64,000 bases of DNA from Verrucomicrobiaceae bacterium (GCA_015061955.1 SUVO01000011.1:38842-102841), one strand, 5' to 3'; counted from the stretch's first letter, positions 55,247 through 64,000 are shown. Made by a program: numbers and translations. The notes: generated by a model not told the origin, from the sequence alone.

Positions 55247-56321
55247 AAGTGAAATTTTTGATAGCGTAGAAGATTGTCTTGCCGATTTTAAAGCTGGTAA
55301 GATTGTTATTGTTACCGACGATGAAAATCGCGAGAACGAAGGCGATATGATTGTTGCTGGTTCGTTGATTACTCCAGAAACAGTCAATACTATGCTCCGT
55401 TTTGCTCGAGGTTTGGTGTGTGTGCCAACAACTAACGACAGACTCTCGGCTTTGGGTATCGACGATATGGTGCGTTTGAACAGAGACAAAAAAGGTACAG
55501 CTTTCACCGTTACAGTTGATGCTTCGGAAGGTATAACAACAGGTATTAGTGCTGCTGATAGAGCTTTAACTATAAAATTACTTGCTGATCCATCGTCTAC
55601 TGCTAAAGATTTTATCACTCCAGGGCATTTAAATCCACTCAGAGCTCGAGATGGAGGCGTTCTCGAGCGTGCTGGTCATACCGAGGCTGCTGTCGATTTA
55701 GCTCGATTGGCTGGGTTGCCTCCATGTGCAGCCATATGTGAGATAATAAAAGATAATGGCGAAATGGCACGTTTGCCAGATTTAATTGAATTTAAAAAAG
55801 AGCATGGTATGAAACTTATGAGCGTTGCTTCGTTGATAGAGTATCGATTGAAGAAAGAATCGCTTGTAAGTCTTTCGAGCTGTCGCAAGTTTGCAACTAA
55901 GTATGGCGAGTTTGATTTGTCGGTTTTTAAAGCATCAGACGGGCGTACTCATTTTGCGTTGTCGATGGGCGATATTAGCAGTAAGCCAGCGTTGGCACGT
56001 GTTCATTCTGAAAATGTTTTTGCCGATTTATTTCTTTCTGCTGATTTTTCATCGGCAGCAAAATCTTTTGAGAATGCAATGAAACTCATAGCCGAAGAAG
56101 GTTGTGGGGCGTTGGTATATGTAAGTCAGGCTAATTCGGGTATAAAGGTTCCGGAAGGCGAAGCTGTTACACCAAATATGCGCGATTATGGTATGGGTGC
56201 ACAATTGTTGCGTGCTTTGGGATTTAAAAAGATAAAGCTACTTACAACAAATGTTGGTAAGCATGTTCTTTCAGAAGGATATGGCTTGGAAATTGTCGAA
56301 GAAATAAAAATAAAAGGATAA
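55239..56321 (+). CDS. ribBA: DHBP synthase (RibB) fused to a degenerate GTP cyclohydrolase II-like domain
   Basis: The protein has about 360 residues from ATG 55239, preceded by GAGGGG; the start overlaps the rluB-like stop by 8 bp. The N-terminal RibB domain is intact: 'DDENRENEGDMIVAG', 'GLVCVPTT', 'HLNPLRARDGGVLERAGHTEAAVDLARLAG'. It makes 3,4-dihydroxy-2-butanone 4-phosphate. The C-terminal RibA-like domain keeps 'RVHSE' (254-258) and 'DYGMGAQLLRALG' but lacks the zinc Cys cluster (Asn259 follows where Cys is expected) and the RQEGRGIGL loop. That half is probably inactive. It is followed by ribH. Confidence 0.92.
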   Translation: MNKSEIFDSVEDCLADFKAGKIVIVTDDENRENEGDMIVAGSLITPETVNTMLRFARGLVCVPTTNDRLSALGIDDMVRLNRDKKGTAFTVTVDASEGITTGISAADRALTIKLLADPSSTAKDFITPGHLNPLRARDGGVLERAGHTEAAVDLARLAGLPPCAAICEIIKDNGEMARLPDLIEFKKEHGMKLMSVASLIEYRLKKESLVSLSSCRKFATKYGEFDLSVFKASDGRTHFALSMGDISSKPALARVHSENVFADLFLSADFSSAAKSFENAMKLIAEEGCGALVYVSQANSGIKVPEGEAVTPNMRDYGMGAQLLRALGFKKIKLLTTNVGKHVLSEGYGLEIVEEIKIKG

Positions 56322-56327
56322 TTTACA

Positions 56328-56807
56328 ATGAGTTTAGATAAAGGTCAGATGCCCAATTTGAATGTTGGTGGATTGAAGATAGCAGTAGTTGCATCGCGTT
56401 TTAATAAAGAATTAGTCGATGCTTTGTTGTCGGACGCTGTAAAAACTTTGTTGGCAAAAGGTATTGCTGAATCCGACATAACAGTAATGCGTGTTCCTGG
56501 TGCTGCAGAGCTTCCATTTATGTGTGGAAGTTTAGCAAAAACTGGTAAATACGATGCTGCTGTTGCATTGGGTGTAGTTATAGCTGGTGAAACACCTCAT
56601 CACGAGATTATTGCAAATTCAACTGCAGTTGAAATGCAACGCTTGGCATCAGAAACAGGCGTGCCTATGATAAATGGCATAATTGTAACAAATAATCTCG
56701 AACAGGCTCAGAACAGAACAATTGGTAAAATTGCTCGAGGTGTAGAATTTGCTGAAGCTGCTATGGAAATGGCTTTTCATGCATCAAATTTCAAAAATAA
56801 CAAATAG
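56328..56807 (+). CDS. ribH: 6,7-dimethyl-8-ribityllumazine synthase
   Basis: The 159-residue enzyme joins DHBP and the ribitylaminouracil intermediate in riboflavin synthesis. Motifs are 'VASRFNKELVDALL', 'VPGAAELPF', 'ALGVVIAGETPHHEIIA' with the catalytic His pair, and 'GIIVTNNLEQAQNR'. It lies 6 bp after ribBA and just before nusB, the common ribH-nusB order. Confidence 0.96.
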   Translation: MSLDKGQMPNLNVGGLKIAVVASRFNKELVDALLSDAVKTLLAKGIAESDITVMRVPGAAELPFMCGSLAKTGKYDAAVALGVVIAGETPHHEIIANSTAVEMQRLASETGVPMINGIIVTNNLEQAQNRTIGKIARGVEFAEAAMEMAFHASNFKNNK

Positions 56808-56815
56808 TGTACGCA

Positions 56816-57262
56816 ATGGATAATAATTCAAAACTTGCAAGTCGTCGTGAAAATAGAATTGCAGCAATGCAGTTCATTTATATGCAAATAGTAAGTGGTG
56901 CTAACTTGGGCGATGACCTCACTGCCTTTTTTAATACAAAAGAACATCAACGCGATTACTACGCATTTGCTGAAGAATTGATTGCTGGTGTAAATGTAAA
57001 TATTGAGGAAATCGATGCTCTTATATCAAAATACGCAACAAATTGGAGTATAGATAGAATTGCTAAGGTAGATTTGGCTATATTGAGATTATCGATATTT
57101 GAATTACTCAAACGCGAGGATATTCCACCTATTGTTTCAATAAATGAAGCTATCGATTTGGCAAAAAGTTTTTCATCGGCTGAATCGAAACGCTTTATAA
57201 ATGGTATTCTCGATAGCGTAAAAACAACACTTAACCGACCTTTGCGAACTTCAAAAAAATAA
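56816..57262 (+). CDS. nusB: Transcription antitermination factor NusB
   Basis: The protein has 148 residues from ATG 56816; a GTG at 56807 overlapping the ribH stop is an alternative. It is all-helical with 'RRENRIAAMQFIYMQ', 'WSIDRIAKVDLAILRLSIFELL', and 'INEAIDLAKSFSSAESKRFINGILD'. It binds boxA RNA with NusE in rRNA antitermination. ftsY starts immediately after the stop codon. Confidence 0.94.
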   Translation: MDNNSKLASRRENRIAAMQFIYMQIVSGANLGDDLTAFFNTKEHQRDYYAFAEELIAGVNVNIEEIDALISKYATNWSIDRIAKVDLAILRLSIFELLKREDIPPIVSINEAIDLAKSFSSAESKRFINGILDSVKTTLNRPLRTSKK

Positions 57263-58186
57263 ATGTTTTCGATTTTCAAAAAATTTAAAGAAGGTTTGAA
57301 ACGCACTGCAACTGGTGCGTTGAATGCCTTGACATCGTTATTCGGCAAGAAAATTGACGAAGCCGATATCGACATAATAGAGCAAACTTTGTATTCGGCA
57401 GATTTTGGTTACGAAACTGCAAACGATGTTATTGAAGCTATTCGTAGCGAGTATCGCAAAAATAAAGAGTTGCGTGGTAAAGAAGCAATGGAAATTGGAG
57501 CTTCGGTGTTGGCTAAGATTTTAGAGGGTTCGGAAGGCGATTTACTCGAAAATGTCGACTCTTCTTTGCCTTCGGTAGTCTGCTTGGTTGGTGTAAATGG
57601 TGCAGGTAAAACTACTACTGCCGCAAAACTTGCACATATGCTAAATGAAAAAAATGAAGGCGTAGTTTTAGGTGCATGCGATACTTTTAGAGCAGCTGCT
57701 AACGAACAAATTCGTGAATGGGCAAATCGTTTAGATATTCGTTTGGTTGAAAGTGCACATGGTGCTGATTCTGCAGCTACTGCTTGGGATGCTTGGCAAT
57801 CAGCTAAGGCACGTGGTTCAAAATGGTTGGTCCTCGATACTGCAGGACGTTTGCATACAAAAGAAAACCTAATGAACGAGCTTTCTAAAATTAGTAGAGT
57901 TTTAAAGAAAAACGATGTTAATGCACCTCAGAATGCAGTGATTGTTTTGGACGGTAGTTTAGGGTCGAATAGTATTGAACAGGCTAAAGCTTTCAATAAG
58001 GTTTTTCCTCTTTCGGGGGTTATAATAACAAAGCTCGATGGAACATCGAAAGGTGGTGCTATTGCAGGTATTTATCGTCAATTAAAGTTGCCTATTTTGT
58101 ATGTAGGTTTAGGCGAAAAGCCCGAAGATTTGCGTAAGTTTAATATTCAGGCGTACGTAAAAGGTGTTTTTGGTTTGGAGGAATAA
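57263..58186 (+). CDS. ftsY: Signal recognition particle receptor FtsY
   Basis: The 307-residue SRP-type GTPase has a helical N domain and a G domain with G1 'GVNGAGKTTTAAKLA', 'CDTFRAAANEQIREW', G3 'DTAGRLHTKENLM' and G4 'TKLDGTSKGGA'. The usual acidic A domain is essentially absent, as in many small FtsY. It docks ribosomes translating membrane proteins. Its ATG directly follows the nusB TAA. Confidence 0.96.
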   Translation: MFSIFKKFKEGLKRTATGALNALTSLFGKKIDEADIDIIEQTLYSADFGYETANDVIEAIRSEYRKNKELRGKEAMEIGASVLAKILEGSEGDLLENVDSSLPSVVCLVGVNGAGKTTTAAKLAHMLNEKNEGVVLGACDTFRAAANEQIREWANRLDIRLVESAHGADSAATAWDAWQSAKARGSKWLVLDTAGRLHTKENLMNELSKISRVLKKNDVNAPQNAVIVLDGSLGSNSIEQAKAFNKVFPLSGVIITKLDGTSKGGAIAGIYRQLKLPILYVGLGEKPEDLRKFNIQAYVKGVFGLEE

Positions 58187-58190
58187 CTTT

Positions 58191-59267
58191 ATGCAATTGC
58201 GTGTTAATTTAGCTGAACGAAGCTACAATATTGAAATTGGCTCTGGAGTATTTAATAAAGCTTTGGAAATCTTTGCAGAACTTGTGGCAAAAAACGTAAA
58301 GTTGTTTTGCATAGCAGATAGTTGTGTACTTAAAAGACATTCCGATAAAGCCAAAGCAATGCGAAAATTGGCTGATATTATTGAAGTTGATGGTGGTGAG
58401 GCATCAAAATGTTTTGGTAAGGTTGCCGAAATTTGTTCGTTGCTTGCACAAAAGAAAGCCGATAGAAAAAGTTGTATAATAGCATGGGGTGGTGGTGTAA
58501 TTGGCGATTTAGCTGGTTTTATTGCATCGGTGTATATGCGTGGGATTAAGTTTTATCAAATTCCAACAACATTGCTTGCTATGGTGGACTCGTCTGTGGG
58601 AGGCAAAACGGGTATAAATATAGAAGAAGGTAAAAACTTGGTTGGTGCATTTCATCAACCACAAGGAGTTTTTGCCGATATCGATTTTCTCGACACATTG
58701 CCAGAACGTGAGTTTTCGGCTGGAATGGCAGAAGTTATAAAATGTGGGTTGTTGGGCGATGTAAAACTTTTTGAAGATTTGGAAAACATTGGCTCAGATT
58801 GGTCGCGAAATCATTCGTATTTGAGCGAAGCTATATTTCGCTCGTGTGCTTTAAAGGCAAAGATTGTGGCAGAAGATGAACATGAAACTGCATCGAGTGG
58901 AGGTCGAGCATTGTTGAATTTTGGGCATACATTTGGTCATGCAATCGAAAAATTGTATGGATATGGAACATATCGACATGGAGAAGCTGTTGCTATTGGT
59001 ATGCTTATGGCAAACGAGCTTTCAAAAGTACTCAGTGGTGCTGATTTTAAAGAGCGTATATCGCATGTTGTAGCTTGTTCAAAGTTGCCTATGTCGGTTG
59101 CAAATCAAGAAATATCTGTTGCTGATTTTGTAAATGCTATGGCTGGCGATAAAAAGAATTCAAATGGTCAGTTGCGTTTTGTTGTGTTAGAAAATATAGG
59201 CGATGCTAAAACAGTGGTTGTCGATAAAGCCATAGTTGAAAAAGTTGTTGAAGATTGTTTGAAGTAA
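58191..59267 (+). CDS. aroB: 3-dehydroquinate synthase
   Basis: The 358-residue NAD- and metal-dependent enzyme forms 3-dehydroquinate in the shikimate pathway. Motifs are 'GGGVIGDLAGFIASVYMRGI', 'PTTLLAMVDSSVGGKTGIN', 'GMAEVIKCGLL' and 'LNFGHTFGHAIE'. ATG 58191 is preceded by GGAGGAA at good spacing and lies 4 bp after ftsY; an ORF start at 58164 would sit inside ftsY. Confidence 0.96.
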   Translation: MQLRVNLAERSYNIEIGSGVFNKALEIFAELVAKNVKLFCIADSCVLKRHSDKAKAMRKLADIIEVDGGEASKCFGKVAEICSLLAQKKADRKSCIIAWGGGVIGDLAGFIASVYMRGIKFYQIPTTLLAMVDSSVGGKTGINIEEGKNLVGAFHQPQGVFADIDFLDTLPEREFSAGMAEVIKCGLLGDVKLFEDLENIGSDWSRNHSYLSEAIFRSCALKAKIVAEDEHETASSGGRALLNFGHTFGHAIEKLYGYGTYRHGEAVAIGMLMANELSKVLSGADFKERISHVVACSKLPMSVANQEISVADFVNAMAGDKKNSNGQLRFVVLENIGDAKTVVVDKAIVEKVVEDCLK

Positions 59268-59268
59268 A

Positions 59269-59964
59269 ATGAGTTTGTCGGCAACAGATGCACATTGTCA
59301 TATAGGTGGAATTTCCACCGATATATTTGCAGGTGTTTGTGCAATAAATGAGCCTCAATGGGCTCAGTTGAGCGTTATTGAAAACGAAAAAGTAAAAAAA
59401 ACTTTTGGCTTGTTTTTGGGTGAAGCATTGCAACATTCTGATGTAGAAATTGAAAACTCTATGACAGCACTTGAGCCTTATTTAAAAAAAGCATCTGCAG
59501 TTGGTGAGTTCGGATTAGATAAGCGTTTTAGCTCGGTTTTGCCGTTTCATAAACAAGAGAAGATTTTTGATGCACATATAGAGCTTGCTTCAAAATATCA
59601 GTTGCCTTGTGTATTGCATTGTGTTGGGGCTTGGGGCTTTTTATTGAAGAAAATTCGTACTGCAGTAAAGCGAAGTGGTATAAAAAAGTTTGTTTTGCAT
59701 TCAGCAAGTCCATCAATAGAAATGGCAAGAGAATTTGAAAAATTGGGAGGATATTTTTCGTTTTCAATGCGTCAGTTGAATAGTAGAAAAGGTGCTGAGT
59801 GTGCTTCAATAGTTTCAATAGAACGTATAATGCTCGAAAGCGACGACATCCCTTCTGCCCAAAATTACGAGCAAACTTTGGTAAAATTAGCTCAGATACG
59901 GAACATATCGCAAATAGAGTTGTCTGAAAAAATATATAATAATTTTGAAAAATTTTATAGTTAA
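59269..59964 (+). CDS. TatD-family metal-dependent hydrolase
   Basis: The 231-residue TIM-barrel protein has 'DAHCHIGG' (HxH), 'GEFGLDKRF' with the metal Glu, 'VLHCVGAWGF', 'FVLHSASPS' and 'LESDDIPS' with the late Asp. TatD members are 3'-5' DNA exonucleases or related phosphoesterases. It is slightly shorter and more divergent than TatD (about 260 aa). It starts 1 bp after aroB and shares one base with tcdA (TAATG). Confidence 0.85.
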   Translation: MSLSATDAHCHIGGISTDIFAGVCAINEPQWAQLSVIENEKVKKTFGLFLGEALQHSDVEIENSMTALEPYLKKASAVGEFGLDKRFSSVLPFHKQEKIFDAHIELASKYQLPCVLHCVGAWGFLLKKIRTAVKRSGIKKFVLHSASPSIEMAREFEKLGGYFSFSMRQLNSRKGAECASIVSIERIMLESDDIPSAQNYEQTLVKLAQIRNISQIELSEKIYNNFEKFYS

Positions 59965-60671
59965 TGATTGAACGCACTACAATTCTATATGGAGATGATT
60001 CTTGCAGTATGTTGCCAGAGGCAGTGGTTGTTGTTTGTGGTGTAGGGGCTGTTGGAGGTTTTGCAGTCGAAGCATTAGCTAGATTGGGTGTTGAAAATTT
60101 CTACTTGTACGATTTTGATTCGTTTGAAGAATCGAATATAAACAGGCAATTGTGTGCATTAAATTCTACTGTTGGTAAAATTAAGGTAGATGTTCAAAAG
60201 GAACGCATATTAGATATAAATCCTAAAGCAAAAGTTGAAGCTAATAATGTTTTTATAGATGAGGGAGTTGCTGTGGAAATAGCAAGTGCCCGACCTACTG
60301 TTATAATTGATGCTATCGATACTATTGCATCTAAGGTATTACTTGCTAAATATGCCATAGAAAACAATGTACCTATTGTATCTAGTATGGGGGCGGCACG
60401 TAGGCGTGATCCGTTGAAGGTTGCAGTGGCAGATATTTTCAAAACTAATGGGTGTCCGTTGGCATCGCGTATTCGCAAAGAGTTGCGTAAAGCTGGTGTT
60501 GAAAAAGGCTTTAAGTGTGTGTATTCAACTGAAATTACCGAATCATCTACACATATTCAAGATGCACAAGATAATAAAAAAATAATTGGAAGTTCTGTTG
60601 TTGTAACGGGGGTTTTCGGATTAAATCTTGCTAATTTGGCATTGGAGGAAATTTTTAAAATCGGCAAATAA
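59964..60671 (+). CDS. tcdA: tRNA threonylcarbamoyladenosine dehydratase (TcdA/CsdL, ThiF family)
   Basis: The 235-residue E1-like protein has 'VVVVCGVGAVGGFAVEALARLG', 'YDFDSFEESNINRQLCAL', 'VIIDAIDTIASKVLL' and 'VSSMGAARRRDP', closely fitting TcdA. It cyclises t6A to ct6A at tRNA position 37 using ATP. 'ITGVFGLNLANLALE'-like ends match. The start overlaps the preceding stop by one base. Confidence 0.93.
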   Translation: MIERTTILYGDDSCSMLPEAVVVVCGVGAVGGFAVEALARLGVENFYLYDFDSFEESNINRQLCALNSTVGKIKVDVQKERILDINPKAKVEANNVFIDEGVAVEIASARPTVIIDAIDTIASKVLLAKYAIENNVPIVSSMGAARRRDPLKVAVADIFKTNGCPLASRIRKELRKAGVEKGFKCVYSTEITESSTHIQDAQDNKKIIGSSVVVTGVFGLNLANLALEEIFKIGK

Positions 60672-60690
60672 AAAACCGATATATTTAAGT

Positions 60691-61542
60691 ATGTCTATTT
60701 ACGATAGAGATTATATGCGTTCGCGTAAGCCTGAAAGTCAGTTAAAGCAAAAGTTTGCTGAGTATCCTGCTGTGTGCTGGCTAATATTTGTTAATATTGG
60801 CATATTCTTTCTTAGCATATTTTTGGGCTTTATTTACCCACTGTTTGCGTTGTCGGTAGATAGCGTATGTAATGGTATGATTTGGACTTTCTTTACATAT
60901 GCCTTTTTGCACGGCGATATGTTGCACATATTGTTTAATCTATTGGGATTATATTTTATGGGAATTCCACTTGAGCGATGGTTGGGGTGGCGTAAATTTT
61001 TGGCAATATATTTTGCTGGTGTATTTTTAGGTGGATTAGTGTGGTTAGGTATTTCGTGGGGTAGTGGATCTGTCTTGGTAGGTGCATCGGCAGGTGTCAT
61101 GGCTGTGCTTGCTGCGTTTTGTTTGTTGTTTCCCCCAACACCTATAACATTTTTAATATTCTTTATAATACCAGTTAGCGTAAAGCCTATAACAATGCTC
61201 AAGATTGTTTCGGCAATAGAATTTATTGGTTTTTTGTCGTCGTTGGTTAGTGGAGGTAGCGATATTGCATATTCAGCTCACTTAGGTGGATTAGGTGCTG
61301 GTTTGGTTATGGTCGAAATTATAAAACGAGGTGGCTTGAGCTTTTTGGATAATATTGGCAAATATAAATTTGTAAAATTTGCCGATAAAAAGAAACCATC
61401 TTCTGCCGATTTCAAATTTAAGGTTAATATTTCAGAATCCGATACAGATGAAATCGATAGAATATTGGCAAAGGTAAATAAAGAGGGTTTTGTATCACTA
61501 ACAGATGAGGAACGCGAATTTTTGCGTAGAGCTAACAAATAG
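60691..61542 (+). CDS. Rhomboid-family intramembrane serine protease
   Basis: The 283-residue membrane protein has six or so helices. It carries 'FTYAFLHGDMLHILFNLLGLYFMG' (the family His-rich first half), the active-site 'VGASAGVMAVLAAF' (Ser of GxSx) and 'AYSAHLGGLGAGLV' (catalytic His). The C-terminal ~70 residues are cytosolic and charged, with an 'ILAKVNKEGFVSLTDEEREFL' segment common in PVC/Bacteroidota rhomboids. ATG 60691 is chosen; an earlier ATG lies inside tcdA. Confidence 0.93.
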   Translation: MSIYDRDYMRSRKPESQLKQKFAEYPAVCWLIFVNIGIFFLSIFLGFIYPLFALSVDSVCNGMIWTFFTYAFLHGDMLHILFNLLGLYFMGIPLERWLGWRKFLAIYFAGVFLGGLVWLGISWGSGSVLVGASAGVMAVLAAFCLLFPPTPITFLIFFIIPVSVKPITMLKIVSAIEFIGFLSSLVSGGSDIAYSAHLGGLGAGLVMVEIIKRGGLSFLDNIGKYKFVKFADKKKPSSADFKFKVNISESDTDEIDRILAKVNKEGFVSLTDEEREFLRRANK

Positions 61543-61611
61543 TTTATGTTCACTTTACAAAAAAGCTACTTGTAATAAATAAAATAAAGTATTTTATAGA
61601 GATTTAAGTTT

Positions 61612-63867
61612 ATGAAATTATTTAAGATATTATTTGTTTTTATTGCGTTGTTTACGCAGACTTTTTCGGGTGCGTATGCACAACAAGCGTTGTCGTCGGC
61701 AAATAGAGTTCCGTTGCATACAACTCCCAAGATGCGTACAGAAACACGCGCATTGGTAATGTGTATGGAAAATGGCCATTATTCGCGCAATCATCTGTCT
61801 GATTTAGATATGCGTGAGTTTATAAGAGAGTATATGCAAAATATAGATATCTTTAAAATGTTTTTTACAACAGCCGATGTTCAGCATTTTCAAGATTTTT
61901 TTGCGCAGTCGTCAGATATAATGTTGCATCAAGGTACTTTGTTGCCAGCTTTTTCGATATACGATAAATTTATATCGCGTGCCGAAAGTAGATTGGCATG
62001 GATAAAACAACGTATGAAGCAACCCTTCAATTTAGACCAAAAAATAACGTTTCGTCCAGATAGAAGTAAAGAAAATTGGCCAGCTAATTTAGAGCAAGCT
62101 GATAAACTTTGGGACGAACGTCTTACATTGGATATAATAAGCGAAATGCTTTCTTACGATGACGTTCAGAAAGATAAAAAGTCGAAGAAAGGTGAAGTAA
62201 AAGCCGATAAAAAAATCGATGATAAAAATGCTCCTAAAACTTTTGAAGACAAACTTGCCAAAGCAAAAGCTGAAGTTTTAAAGCGTTATGAACGTTTGAT
62301 TGATAATTGGGTTAAGTTCGATACAATCGAAATTCAAGAGTTGTATTTGAATGCTCTTACCGAAATGTACGATCCACATTCAACATTTTTGTCGGAGTAT
62401 GCGTTGGAAGATTTTGATATAGCAATCAGAAATTCTCTTGTTGGTATTGGGGCAACTTTGCAAGATAAAGACGGGTATTGTACTGTTGTGGAACTATTAC
62501 CTGGAGGTCCAGCATACGAAAGTAAGCAAATTGAAGCAGGTGATAAAATCTTGGCAGTTGGTCAAGGTGAAAATGGTGAAATGGTCGACGTTATAGGTAT
62601 GAAGTTGCGTAAGATTGTTCGCCAAATACGTGGTCAAGAAAATACAAAGGTTCGTTTGCTTATAGAACCGGCATCAAATTCAAGTGCTCGTAAAACAATA
62701 ACACTTGTGAGAAAAGAAATTCAGTTAACTACTAAGTTGGCAAAGGCAAATGTATTTACTGTTCCACTTAAAGATAAAACAGTAGCTATTGGTGTTATCG
62801 ATCTAACATCGTTTTATGGCGAAAGTCCTACTGAAGATGGTGCAAAAGGCTTTAGCACAACAAAGAATGTAGAAGAACTTTTGCAAAAATTAAAAAAGTT
62901 CAATGTACAAGGTATAATTTTAGATTTGCGTAGAAATGGTGGAGGGTTGCTCAACGAAGCTGTCGATTTAACTGGTTTGTTTATAAAAGCAGGTCCAGTG
63001 GTGCAGGTACGCAACGCTATAAATAGAGTAAATGTTTTAAGCGATGAAAATCCGAAAGTTGTTTGGGACGGCCCATTGATGATTTTAGTAAGCAGATTGT
63101 CGGCATCGGCAACAGAGATTATTGCAGGCGCATTGCAAGATCATCGCCGAGCAATAATAGTTGGCGATGCACATACTCATGGTAAGGGAACAGTTCAGAC
63201 AGTTTGTCCGTTGTCGCGTTTCGACCCACAACAAAAGAGTGCTGCAAAGTTTACTATTCAAAAATGGTATGCCCCAAGTGGTAAATCTATTCAGTTGAAA
63301 GGCGTAATTCCCGATATCGTATTGCCATCTATTTTCGATAATATGGAGTTTGGCGAGCAGTATAAAGATAATGCGTTGCGTTGGGATAGTATTGCTCCGT
63401 GTACAATAGCCGACATATACGCTTATGGTGTCGATAAATCGCAAGCCGATGCATTGCTTAAGAAACTTGAAGAACAATCGAAAGAGCGTCAGGATAAACT
63501 CGAAGAATTTAAATTCTTAAAAGAGCGTATTGCGTGGTTGAAAGAGCGTCAGGATAAGAAAGATTGGGTGTTAAATTATAACGATCGTAAAGCAGAGCTT
63601 AAAAAAGCCGAAGATTTTATAGATTCTGTTGATAAACGCGAAGAAGAATTTGCAAAGCAAAATTATAAAAAGCAAGAAATTCTTTTAGAGGCGTCGAAAG
63701 AAGCTAATGCTAAAACGAAACAGCAAGATAAACAAAAGAAAGCTGAAAAGCAAAAGGTTATCGATACTGAAATTTTCGATGAAGATGAAGAAGAAGTTTT
63801 CGATGTCCAACTTCGCGAAGCTTTGCGTATAATGGCAGATTGGATAGAAGTTATTCAGCAAAAATAA
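61612..63867 (+). CDS. C-terminal processing (tail-specific) protease, Prc/CtpA family
   Basis: The 751-residue periplasmic protease has a signal peptide ('FKILFVFIALFTQTFSGAYA'). A long N-terminal helical part and a PDZ domain (about 275-365, 'GIGATLQDKDGYCTVVELLPGGPAYESKQIEAGDKI' region) precede the S41 core: Ser499 in 'LSASATEIIAGALQDH' and Lys525 in 'THGKGTVQ'. A charged C-terminal extension rich in Lys/Glu follows, like Tsp of E. coli. It degrades or trims periplasmic proteins. It ends with a terminator. Confidence 0.95.
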   Translation: MKLFKILFVFIALFTQTFSGAYAQQALSSANRVPLHTTPKMRTETRALVMCMENGHYSRNHLSDLDMREFIREYMQNIDIFKMFFTTADVQHFQDFFAQSSDIMLHQGTLLPAFSIYDKFISRAESRLAWIKQRMKQPFNLDQKITFRPDRSKENWPANLEQADKLWDERLTLDIISEMLSYDDVQKDKKSKKGEVKADKKIDDKNAPKTFEDKLAKAKAEVLKRYERLIDNWVKFDTIEIQELYLNALTEMYDPHSTFLSEYALEDFDIAIRNSLVGIGATLQDKDGYCTVVELLPGGPAYESKQIEAGDKILAVGQGENGEMVDVIGMKLRKIVRQIRGQENTKVRLLIEPASNSSARKTITLVRKEIQLTTKLAKANVFTVPLKDKTVAIGVIDLTSFYGESPTEDGAKGFSTTKNVEELLQKLKKFNVQGIILDLRRNGGGLLNEAVDLTGLFIKAGPVVQVRNAINRVNVLSDENPKVVWDGPLMILVSRLSASATEIIAGALQDHRRAIIVGDAHTHGKGTVQTVCPLSRFDPQQKSAAKFTIQKWYAPSGKSIQLKGVIPDIVLPSIFDNMEFGEQYKDNALRWDSIAPCTIADIYAYGVDKSQADALLKKLEEQSKERQDKLEEFKFLKERIAWLKERQDKKDWVLNYNDRKAELKKAEDFIDSVDKREEEFAKQNYKKQEILLEASKEANAKTKQQDKQKKAEKQKVIDTEIFDEDEEEVFDVQLREALRIMADWIEVIQQK

Positions 63868-63896
63868 TACAAAGACAAAATATATTTACAAAATTT

Positions 63897-63928
63897 AAGA
63901 GTAGTTTTTATACTACTCTTATTTTTTT
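63897..63928 (+). terminator. Terminator of the Ctp protease gene
   Basis: AAGAGTAGT (63897-63905) and ACTACTCTT (63912-63920) form a 9-bp stem with a 6-base loop, followed by T7. It closes the long plus-strand run of genes. Confidence 0.88.
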
Positions 63929-63949
63929 GTACTACTCGTTAAAAAAAGC

Positions 63950-63979
63950 TTGACAAAGATTATGGGGGGGGGGTATTAC
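63950..63979 (+). promoter_or_regulatory. Candidate phase-variable promoter with a G10 tract in the spacer
   Basis: A consensus -35 TTGACA (63950-63955) and a -10-like TATTAC (63974-63979) are 18 bp apart. Ten of the spacer bases are an uninterrupted run of G (63964-63973). Losing one G would give the optimal 17-bp spacing. The controlled gene lies beyond the window. Recognition is from sequence only. Confidence 0.6.
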
Positions 63980-64000
63980 TTGCTTAGTGATTATCAAAGG

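Overview
The window is a gene-dense chromosomal segment of an AT-rich bacterium. I infer a member of the PVC superphylum, most likely Verrucomicrobiota. The grounds are a hydrazine-synthase-alpha-like multi-CxxCH protein, a type II secretion pseudopilin operon, a rhomboid/Ctp pair, a Mg-type HemB and a DksA-like protein with a lysine-rich N-terminus. No rRNA or tRNA is present to confirm this. Many genes lack a clear Shine-Dalgarno sequence.

Layout. (1) 1-1361: tail of a DUF481-like outer-membrane protein, then mdh and its terminator. (2) 1410-7268: a complete compact type II-C CRISPR-Cas locus. It has 16 identical 36-bp repeats, a short tracrRNA with its own promoter and a 14-bp terminator hairpin, then cas2, cas1 and cas9 on the opposite strand. 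(3) 7338-17310: a GtrB-like glycosyltransferase, a tyrosine phosphatase-rpiB-glyA cluster, a phospho-sugar mutase, a secreted transglutaminase-like protein, and the metK-ahcY methyl-cycle pair. (4) 17325-23258: a minus-strand redox operon (DUF362 ferredoxin, nitroreductase, sugar isomerase-like lipoprotein), then a large HzsA-like protein with three CxxCH motifs. (5) 23276-32315: a surface-polymer region with an LtaS/MdoB-like phosphoglycerol transferase next to dgkA, a TagD/TagF-like glycerol-phosphate cluster with glycosyltransferases, an acetyltransferase and an asparagine-synthase-like enzyme, then galM. (6) 32478-41818: ileS, a DksA-like protein, lspA, a secreted beta-propeller glycosidase, an acyl-activating enzyme and class I fumarase. 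(7) 42304-47865: gspGHIJK downstream of cysS-ispH. (8) 47909-63867: hemB, metXW, clpP, a Tat-type FAD oxidoreductase, a serine hydrolase, then a long plus-strand run rluB-ribBA-ribH-nusB-ftsY-aroB-tatD-tcdA-rhomboid-ctp.

The most unusual signals are outside the ordinary genes. Two copies of a ~195-nt structured repeat with terminal inverted repeats and compensatory stem changes sit directly after fumarase and clpP. A G10 tract lies between a TTGACA -35 and a TATTAC -10 at the right edge and looks like a phase-variable promoter. A terminator hairpin contains the start codon of the gene after it. RibBA keeps a cyclohydrolase domain that has lost its catalytic residues. All functional statements are read from motifs and neighbourhood; no database search was run.
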